5,368 nt of DNA, from the NCBI GenBank assembly GCA_964368605.1, contig CAYJBP010000135.1:1-5368 (forward strand), read 5' to 3'. Below are positions 1 through 4,039 of this stretch, piece by piece (the first letter of the stretch is position 1; each line of letters opens with the position of its first letter). The notes below the pieces were generated by a model. The model had not been told where the DNA came from and did no database searches. It was given only the letters and a program-made list of their open reading frames with translations. This stretch comes from CAYJBP01 sp964368605. Lineage in GTDB: Bacteria > Bacillota > Dehalobacteriia > UBA4068. A program made the position numbers and the translations under genes.

Positions 1-89
1 TGGCGGAGAGGAAGGGATTCGAACCCTTGTGAGCTCTCACTCAAACGGTTTTCAAGACCGCCGCGTTATGACCACTTCGCTACCTCTCC
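1..89 (-). tRNA. tRNA-Ser (anticodon UGA)
   Basis: A class II tRNA read on the minus strand. The 7-bp acceptor stem is GGAGAGG (83-89) with CCTCTCC (5-11), followed by discriminator G (4) and a genomically encoded CCA (1-3). The anticodon loop CTTGAAA (50-56) sits on a stem containing CGGT/ACCG and gives anticodon TGA at 52-54, which reads UCA and other UCN serine codons. A long variable arm, GTGA-GAGC-TCAC, is typical of tRNA-Ser. The T arm is AAGGG-TTCGAAT-CCCTT. The gene ends almost at the window edge, so its terminator lies outside. It is preceded by its own promoter and lies downstream of, and on the same strand as, the cysteine desulfurase gene. Confidence 0.97.
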
Positions 90-113
90 TTATTAACTTG
101 TTTCAACCCTTCT

Positions 114-143
114 ATTATAACTCATTTTTACTGCCTTTGGCAA
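114..143 (-). promoter_or_regulatory. sigma-70-type promoter for tRNA-Ser
   Basis: On the minus strand a -35 box TTGCCA (138-143, 5/6 to consensus) is followed after 18 nt by a perfect -10 box TATAAT (114-119). Initiation would fall near 105-108, leaving a leader of roughly 15-20 nt before the mature tRNA 5' end at 89. This suggests the tRNA does not depend on read-through from iscS. Confidence 0.75.
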
Positions 144-179
144 GTGTTTTTTATACAATCGCTAATTTATTTTTTATGC

Positions 180-216
180 AGCTTGATGGCAAGACTTAAG
201 CCTCGCCATCAATGCT
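180..216. repeat. long-stem inverted repeat in the iscS/tRNA spacer
   Basis: TTGATGGC (183-190) pairs perfectly with GCCATCAA (205-212), and AGC (180-182) pairs with GCT (214-216) past a one-base bulge at 213. This gives about 11 bp of stem with a 14-nt loop that itself contains CTTAAG. It is 47 bp beyond the iscS stop, where a 3'-end structure would be expected. However, the minus-strand RNA continues with GCAUAAAAAAUAAA rather than a U-tract, so it is not a standard intrinsic terminator in either direction. The rest of 90-262 holds only the tRNA promoter; I see no gene in it. Confidence 0.6.
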
Positions 217-262
217 AACAGGCCGTCGGATAATAGAATATAGTTGTATGGCAAATTATTTG

Positions 263-1429
263 TTAAGCCTTGTAAAACGGATTAGCTTGTCGCAAAAGGT
301 CGGTTTTTTGCTTTAGTATTTTTACGGTATAATCAAGCTGATCTTTAGTATTACCATGGCCAAAGGAAAAGCGAATGGCGCTGTTTAGACGGTCTTTGTT
401 TAATTTCATTGCCCGTAGAACATGAGAAGCATTGGTAGAGCCGGCAGAGCAGGCCGAGCCCGAGGAGCAGGCAATTCCTTCTAAATCCAAGTATAGCAAT
501 AAGGCTTCGCCCTCTACATAATCAAAACTTAAATTGGCATTATGAGGCAAACGCATGGTTAGGTGGCCGTTTAAATAGCTACCTTCAATATTTTGTAAAA
601 CTTGGCCAACAAAATAATCGCGCAAGCCCTTTAGCATCTGGGCCTCTTGCTGCCAGTTTTGAGCGGCAATAGCTGCTGCTGCTCCAAAGCCGACAATGCC
701 GGGCAAGTTTTCGGTGCCGGGACGCAATCGTTTTTCTTGCCCACCACCATGTACCAGGGGATCAAGCTCCAAATCGGCACGCTTATAAAGAGCACCTACC
801 CCTTTAGGCCCATTAATTTTATGCGAAGAATAGCTTAATAAGTCAATATCCAAATCCTTAACATCAACTGCAATTTTTGCCACCGATTGCACAGCATCCA
901 CATGGAATAAAGCACCATAAGCATGGCTTAAATCCGCCAACTCTTTAAGCGGATTAATCGTTCCTACCTCGTTGTTTGCATGCATTATGCTTACCAAAAC
1001 CGTATCCGGGCGTAAAGCGGCATCCAAATCATCAACCGCCACCTGGCCAAATTGATCAACAGGTAAAACGGTTAGCTCAAAACCATGGGCGGCCAAATAC
1101 TCGCAAGCATCCAGCACCGCATGATGCTCTACCGCCGAGGTTATGATATGCTTGCCCTTGCCCAGCTCGCAGGCATGTTGTGCCGCACCAATAATGGCAA
1201 TATTATCGGCCTCGGTGCCGCCGGAAGTAAAGTAAATTGTAGCAGGATCGGCATTAATAAGCGATGCTACCTGGGCTCTTGCTTCCTCCAAATAATTTTT
1301 TGCCTGGCGACCAAAACTATGAATACTGGAAGGATTACCAAAATTATTGCTCAAAAAACTACTCATTGCAGCAATTACCTCAGGCAAAAGCGGTGTGGTT
1401 GCAGCATGATCTAAATATATTTTTTCCAT
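263..1429 (-). CDS. iscS: cysteine desulfurase, IscS/NifS type (group I)
   Basis: A 388-residue PLP enzyme of fold type I that removes sulfur from L-cysteine, leaving alanine and an enzyme persulfide used for Fe-S clusters and tRNA thiolation; cytosolic. The length matches the family (about 380-405). Visible motifs in order: YLDHAATTP (5-13), GNPSSIHSFG (31-40), cofactor-binding SGGTEADN (69-76), the ring-stacking His in VEHHAV (H102), NNEVG (152-156), Asp178 and Gln181 in VDAVQS, PLP-binding Lys204 in SSHKINGPKG, RPGTEN (236-241), persulfide Cys327 in SSGSACSAG, and Arg353 in RFSFG, which binds the substrate carboxylate. All key residues are intact. The start is set by AGGAGA at 1435-1440, 5 nt before ATG. 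It follows the IscR-like gene after a 101-bp spacer. No scaffold gene (iscU/nifU) or trmU follows, so the acceptor is encoded elsewhere; NifS or a tRNA-thiolation desulfurase are alternatives to IscS as a name. Confidence 0.95.
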   Translation of the reverse strand: MEKIYLDHAATTPLLPEVIAAMSSFLSNNFGNPSSIHSFGRQAKNYLEEARAQVASLINADPATIYFTSGGTEADNIAIIGAAQHACELGKGKHIITSAVEHHAVLDACEYLAAHGFELTVLPVDQFGQVAVDDLDAALRPDTVLVSIMHANNEVGTINPLKELADLSHAYGALFHVDAVQSVAKIAVDVKDLDIDLLSYSSHKINGPKGVGALYKRADLELDPLVHGGGQEKRLRPGTENLPGIVGFGAAAAIAAQNWQQEAQMLKGLRDYFVGQVLQNIEGSYLNGHLTMRLPHNANLSFDYVEGEALLLYLDLEGIACSSGSACSAGSTNASHVLRAMKLNKDRLNSAIRFSFGHGNTKDQLDYTVKILKQKTDLLRQANPFYKA

Positions 1430-1434
1430 TCTAA

Positions 1435-1440
1435 TCTCCT
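1435..1440 (-). promoter_or_regulatory. ribosome binding site of iscS
   Basis: AGGAGA on the minus strand, 5 nt upstream of the ATG at 1427-1429, is a near-consensus Shine-Dalgarno sequence that fixes the iscS start. Confidence 0.85.
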
Positions 1441-1460
1441 AATTATACTATAATTATACT
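1441..1460. repeat. AT-rich palindrome and tandem repeat before iscS
   Basis: The 9-mer AATTATACT occurs twice (1441-1449 and 1452-1460). The first copy plus its neighbour also forms a perfect 15-bp palindrome, AATTATA-C-TATAATT (1441-1455). On the minus strand this creates two further TATAAT words directly ahead of the iscS ribosome binding site. It could be an operator or a promoter element for independent iscS expression, or simply low-complexity AT-rich sequence; no partnering -35 box is evident for these -10-like words. Confidence 0.4.
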
Positions 1461-1464
1461 GATT

Positions 1465-1496
1465 TTTTATATCATATTATAGGTGATTTGTACCAA
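1465..1496 (-). promoter_or_regulatory. possible internal promoter for iscS
   Basis: On the minus strand TTGGTA (1491-1496) is followed by TGATATAAA, an extended -10-like element with hexamer TATAAA, after a rather long 19-nt spacer; a TATAAT (1476-1481) also lies between them. The -35 match is poor and the region is AT-rich, so chance is a real possibility. If active, it would let iscS be expressed apart from the upstream regulator gene. Confidence 0.3.
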
Positions 1497-1497
1497 A

Positions 1498-1517
1498 TAA
1501 AACCGCTAACAATTAGC
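1498..1517 (-). terminator. weak hairpin followed by T-rich run, possible attenuator
   Basis: On the minus strand GCTAA-TTG-TTAGC (1505-1517) is a perfect 5-bp hairpin, followed by GGTTTTATTT. It lies 14 bp after the stop codon of the IscR-like gene, so it could give partial termination or 3'-end stabilisation between the regulator and iscS. The stem is short and AT-rich, so it is at best a weak terminator. Confidence 0.3.
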
Positions 1518-1530
1518 AACAAAATATCTA

Positions 1531-1956
1531 TTAATCATTACATTCTTTTTCTTTGGCAATCAAATCGGCCAGGGTATAGGTGGCCAAAACATCGCTAACT
1601 GCCTTTTGAATTTCTTCCCACATAAAACGGCTGCCAAAACCGCATTGCCGATCGCAGCTATCGGCCTCGTCCTCGCTTACGCAGGTGGTTAATGCTAAGG
1701 GGCCTTCTAAAGCTCTAAAAATTTCCCCGGCGCCAATTTCTTCGGGCTTAAAGGCCAAATAATAGCCACCTTGGGCGCCGCGGCTGCTCTTTACCAGGCC
1801 GGCTCGCTTTAATGGCACCATCAATTGCTCTAAATACCCCTCCGATAATTGCTGGCGCTTGGCAATGGCCGATAAAGTGATCGGGCCATCCTCGCCATGT
1901 AAGGCTAAATCTAATAATGCTCTTAGCCCGTAGCGGGCCTTTGTTGATATATTCAT
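1531..1956 (-). CDS. iscR: IscR-like Rrf2-family transcriptional regulator
   Basis: A 141-residue cytosolic DNA-binding protein of the Rrf2 family, whose IscR branch senses Fe-S status through a bound cluster. The N-terminal MNISTKARYGLRALLDLA and the winged helix-turn-helix (about 1-75) are typical: recognition region LSEGYLEQL (37-45, with Glu43 as in IscR) and wing SSRGAQGGYYL (57-67). Three candidate cluster cysteines, C92, C101 and C105, sit in the usual loop, then Trp113 opens the C-terminal dimer helix. Spacing (C-x8-C-x3-C-x7-W) differs from E. coli IscR (C92, C98, C104), and the usual fourth ligand His has no clear counterpart; a fourth Cys is at 139. The start at 1956 is preferred over the in-frame ATG at 1968 because GGAG (1963-1966) lies 6 nt before it and the family begins M-x-I-S-T-K. 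It is first in an operon-like pair with iscS and has a strong promoter at 2006-2034. CymR-like control of cysteine metabolism is less likely, since CymR lacks these cysteines. Confidence 0.9.
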   Translation of the reverse strand: MNISTKARYGLRALLDLALHGEDGPITLSAIAKRQQLSEGYLEQLMVPLKRAGLVKSSRGAQGGYYLAFKPEEIGAGEIFRALEGPLALTTCVSEDEADSCDRQCGFGSRFMWEEIQKAVSDVLATYTLADLIAKEKECND

Positions 1957-1962
1957 AGTCAG

Positions 1963-1966
1963 CTCC
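1963..1966 (-). promoter_or_regulatory. ribosome binding site deciding the iscR start
   Basis: GGAG on the minus strand, 6 nt before the ATG at 1954-1956. It overlaps the alternative upstream ATG (1966-1968), which has only a weak AAGAA ahead of it. This favours the shorter, 141-residue protein. Confidence 0.75.
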
Positions 1967-2005
1967 ATTTCTTAGTTGGGCAATAGACATTACATCACTA
2001 GGGTT

Positions 2006-2034
2006 AGTATAAGCCAAATTGAAGGGCTTGTCAA
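2006..2034 (-). promoter_or_regulatory. strong sigma-70-type promoter for the iscR-iscS unit
   Basis: On the minus strand a perfect -35 box TTGACA (2029-2034) and -10 box TATACT (2006-2011) are separated by the optimal 17 nt. Initiation would be near 1999, giving a leader of about 40 nt before the ATG at 1956. The -35 directly abuts the first half-site of the repeat cluster at 2035-2069, so a protein bound there should affect this promoter. Confidence 0.85.
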
Positions 2035-2069
2035 TATATTTGATACAAATATACTATTAAATATATTTG
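2035..2069. promoter_or_regulatory. candidate operator: three alternating 8-bp half-sites
   Basis: TATATTTG occurs at 2035-2042, its exact reverse complement CAAATATA at 2046-2053, and TATATTTG again at 2062-2069. The first two form a perfect 8-3-8 palindrome; the second and third form an inverted pair with an 8-bp spacer. The first touches the -35 box of the iscR promoter and the third overlaps the -35 box of the ATP-grasp promoter. The placement is what a shared operator would show, but the base composition is AT-rich and the binding protein is unknown. The neighbouring IscR-like protein is one candidate. Confidence 0.55.
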
Positions 2070-2095
2070 CAAAATCGGTCATTTTGATGTACAAT
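2067..2095 (+). promoter_or_regulatory. promoter for the ATP-grasp/PHP/deacetylase operon
   Basis: A -35-like TTGCAA (2067-2072) and -10 TACAAT (2090-2095, 5/6) are spaced by 17 nt. The start of transcription would be near 2102, leaving a leader of about 24 nt that contains the AAGGA ribosome binding site (2116-2120). No other promoter is evident before the downstream genes. Confidence 0.65.
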
Positions 2096-2115
2096 TTAAG
2101 TAAGAATACATTTTT

Positions 2116-2120
2116 AAGGA
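2116..2120 (+). promoter_or_regulatory. ribosome binding site deciding the ATP-grasp start
   Basis: AAGGA lies 5 nt before the ATG at 2126. It sets the start there and not at the in-frame ATG at 1976, which would place 50 extra codons across both promoters. Confidence 0.8.
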
Positions 2121-2125
2121 AAATT

Positions 2126-3283
2126 ATGATTGCGATTATTAGCGATACGCGCTATAGGATGGCGCTAGCCTTGATTAGATGCTTGGCCGAAAATGGAGTG
2201 CGCATAATTGTTTGTGAAAGCGATGATTGCCAAAATAATCCTGCTAAACCGCCGTTGGGCTTTTATAGTAAATATATTACTGAAGCACATTTTTTAAAAA
2301 ATACCAGCTATAACAGTGACTTGCTTAGTCTTTGTTATGATATTGGCAGCCGATTTAAGCAAAAGCCGGTATTGATGCCGATTGGCGCACGCAGCTTAAA
2401 CTTGATGGCCGAGCCGAATTTTAGACTGCAATTGGCACAAGCGGCCGACTTTATAGTTCCTGATCAGGCTGCATTGGATTTGCTAAATGATAAGCAAAAA
2501 ATGGCAGATTTGGCCAAAAGCCTGGCCATTCCTTGTCCTAGCGGCTTTGATGAGCCGCTAGCACCAAGCTTTCCCTGCGTGGTTAAGCCGGTTTGTGGTG
2601 AAAAATTAGGGCTTAAAGCCGCCGAGCGCTATCTGATTTGCCATAATGATGAACAACTTAAGCAGGCCAAAAAGCATTTTGCGCCCTATCAAACAACATT
2701 GATAATTCAGCAGTATTTAGCCGGCAGCGGCTTGGGCTGTTCTGTATTGGCAAATAAAGGACAAATTGTGGATTTTATTTGTCATCGTCGTATTCGTGAA
2801 TACCCGATTGCCGGCGGCCCATCATCTTGCTGTATTGCCGAGCATAATCCACTGCTTAAAGACTATGCTCAGCGCCTTACTAAAGCAATTGGTTTTAGCG
2901 GCTTAGCGATGTTTGAATTTAAAGAAGATGCCGCCGCCAACCCCTATTTTCTAGAAGCAAACCCCAGGGTTTGGGGGTCTTTTCCGCTGCTAAGGGTTGC
3001 TAAGAGTAATTTGCCGCTTTATTGGTTTTATCAGGCTTATCAATTGAGTAATCCTGGTTTTAATATTAATGATTTAAAAGTTGCCGCTTATAAAAATAAA
3101 AAGATGCAATTTGTTTTTTCCGACTTGATGGCCGGCTTAAATCATTTTAAGCAAGGAAATTTACGACCTGCACTAGGGGCTTTTATTGACACTTTAAATC
3201 CTGCTGTTAAAGATGGGCTTTTTGAATTTAAAGATGCCCGACCCTTTCGCATATATTTAAAGAGCATAATTAAGGGACGCTAA
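2126..3283 (+). CDS. ATP-grasp domain ligase (carboxylate-amine ligase-like)
   Basis: A 385-residue protein with the ATP-grasp fold. The family activates a carboxylate as acyl-phosphate with ATP and joins it to an amine or other nucleophile; the actual substrates cannot be read here. Residues 1-110 form a Rossmann-like preATP-grasp part (MIAIISDTRYRMALALIRCL, then VLMPIGARS at 82-90). The ATP-grasp core shows VVKP with Lys154, the hinge segment IIQQYLAGSGLGCSVL (193-208), a basic/glycine loop HRRIREYPIAGGPSS (220-234), metal-binding Glu264 in MFEFK, and LEANPRVWGS (276-285) with Glu277, Asn279 and Arg281 as metal/phosphate ligands. The pattern resembles COG3919-like predicted ATP-grasp enzymes related to biotin carboxylase and carbamoyl phosphate synthase. 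No signal peptide, so cytosolic; the C-terminus (YLKSIIKGR) is basic and amphipathic. First gene of a three-gene operon, one base from the PHP gene, implying coupled function. Confidence 0.88.
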   Translation: MIAIISDTRYRMALALIRCLAENGVRIIVCESDDCQNNPAKPPLGFYSKYITEAHFLKNTSYNSDLLSLCYDIGSRFKQKPVLMPIGARSLNLMAEPNFRLQLAQAADFIVPDQAALDLLNDKQKMADLAKSLAIPCPSGFDEPLAPSFPCVVKPVCGEKLGLKAAERYLICHNDEQLKQAKKHFAPYQTTLIIQQYLAGSGLGCSVLANKGQIVDFICHRRIREYPIAGGPSSCCIAEHNPLLKDYAQRLTKAIGFSGLAMFEFKEDAAANPYFLEANPRVWGSFPLLRVAKSNLPLYWFYQAYQLSNPGFNINDLKVAAYKNKKMQFVFSDLMAGLNHFKQGNLRPALGAFIDTLNPAVKDGLFEFKDARPFRIYLKSIIKGR

Positions 3284-3284
3284 A

Positions 3285-4031
3285 ATGTTGAAAATCGATT
3301 TTCATGTGCATAGCAATTTATCGCTCGATGGGCGCTCTACTCTTAGGCAGCTGGCCTTAGCTGCTAAAAAGCGTGGTTTAAATGCCATAGTTATTTGCGA
3401 TCATAATCTTTATGCTCTGCAAAATATGCAACAAATAGAGGATGTTTATTTAATACCCGGTATCGAGATTTCCAGCCATGAAGGGCATATATTGGCCTTG
3501 TTTTGTAAAAGCAATTTGGATTTAGACGCACTTTGCCAAGGCGGCTTGCCACGTGCTGCCACCGTGATTGCGGCAATTCATAGTCATGATGGGCTGGCAG
3601 TTGCGGCGCATCCTTTTGCCAAAGCGCCCAATGATTTATTATTGAATAATGTGGATATTATCGAAACGATAAATGCCCGTGCCACCTTTAAAAATAAGGA
3701 GGCAAATCGGCAGGCTACAGCTTATGCTCTTAGTAATAAACTGCCGCAATTAGCCGGCAGTGATGCCCATAGCGCTGCCGAAATTGGTAATGCCTATACC
3801 CAAATTGATATTGAGCTAAACCCAAATCATGCCGCCGCCGATATGCTTGCCCAAATAAGAGCAGCGCTTTTAGCAGGGCATAGCAGGCCAATTTTAAGCA
3901 AAACCACTAAACATTATTTAAAAGGATTATCTCAGTTTAGAATGGCCTGGCGTCGTAAGCGTTTAAAATCGATAATTAAAGCTTTAGTTTATTTAATATA
4001 TAGCATATTATTAGACATTATTAAAAGGTAG
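3285..4031 (+). CDS. PHP-domain metallohydrolase with basic/hydrophobic C-terminal tail
   Basis: A 248-residue protein of the PHP (polymerase and histidinol phosphatase) superfamily, generally phosphoesterases with a two- or three-metal site. Metal ligands are all visible: HVHS (H7, H9), CDHN (D39, H40), PGIEIS (E61), EGHIL (H68), IHSH (H99, H101), AAHPF (H109) and GSDAH (D160, H162). The catalytic domain ends near residue 205. The tail is unusual: a basic patch (RMAWRRKRLK, 219-228) followed by a hydrophobic stretch (230-245, IIKALVYLIYSILLDI) that could lie on or in the membrane with the enzyme on the cytoplasmic side. It shares LKSIIK with the C-terminus of the preceding ATP-grasp protein. 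Its ribosome binding site AGGGA (3273-3277) lies inside that upstream gene, so the two are probably translationally coupled. Substrate unknown; closest in pattern to TrpH/YciV-like PHP enzymes. Confidence 0.9.
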   Translation: MLKIDFHVHSNLSLDGRSTLRQLALAAKKRGLNAIVICDHNLYALQNMQQIEDVYLIPGIEISSHEGHILALFCKSNLDLDALCQGGLPRAATVIAAIHSHDGLAVAAHPFAKAPNDLLLNNVDIIETINARATFKNKEANRQATAYALSNKLPQLAGSDAHSAAEIGNAYTQIDIELNPNHAAADMLAQIRAALLAGHSRPILSKTTKHYLKGLSQFRMAWRRKRLKSIIKALVYLIYSILLDIIKR

Positions 4032-4039
4032 GTTATAGT

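Noticed and set aside
180..216. The spacer hairpin as an intrinsic terminator of iscS.
   Set aside because: The U-tract is missing in both directions; the T-run at 170-175 becomes an A-run in the minus-strand RNA.
1..262. A tRNA-associated integration (att) site or mobile element edge.
   Set aside because: Only the CCA end of the tRNA is at the window edge, no duplicated tRNA fragment is present in the window, and there are no integrase or transposase genes.
647..838. A 63-codon plus-strand open frame inside iscS.
   Set aside because: It is antisense to strongly conserved desulfurase sequence and has no recognisable protein features.
1085..1414. A 109-codon plus-strand open frame inside iscS.
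   Set aside because: It is antisense to the N-terminal part of iscS, which carries all expected motifs; the composition looks like a shadow frame.
1957..1968. Four extra N-terminal codons (MELT) on the IscR-like protein from ATG 1968.
   Set aside because: The GGAG Shine-Dalgarno lies inside these codons at the right distance from the ATG at 1956, and Rrf2 proteins normally start M-x-I-S-T-K.
1748..2017. An 89-codon minus-strand open frame overlapping the iscR gene.
   Set aside because: It is a shadow in another frame of the IscR-like gene and its promoter; it has no family resemblance or ribosome binding site.
1976..2125. A 50-codon in-frame upstream extension of the ATP-grasp gene beginning at ATG 1976.
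   Set aside because: It runs across both promoters and the operator-like repeats, has no clear ribosome binding site, and precedes the natural family N-terminus MIAIISDTRY, which has AAGGA 5 nt upstream.
3391..3576. A 61-codon minus-strand open frame inside the PHP gene.
   Set aside because: It is antisense to metal-ligand motifs of the PHP domain and has no supporting signals.
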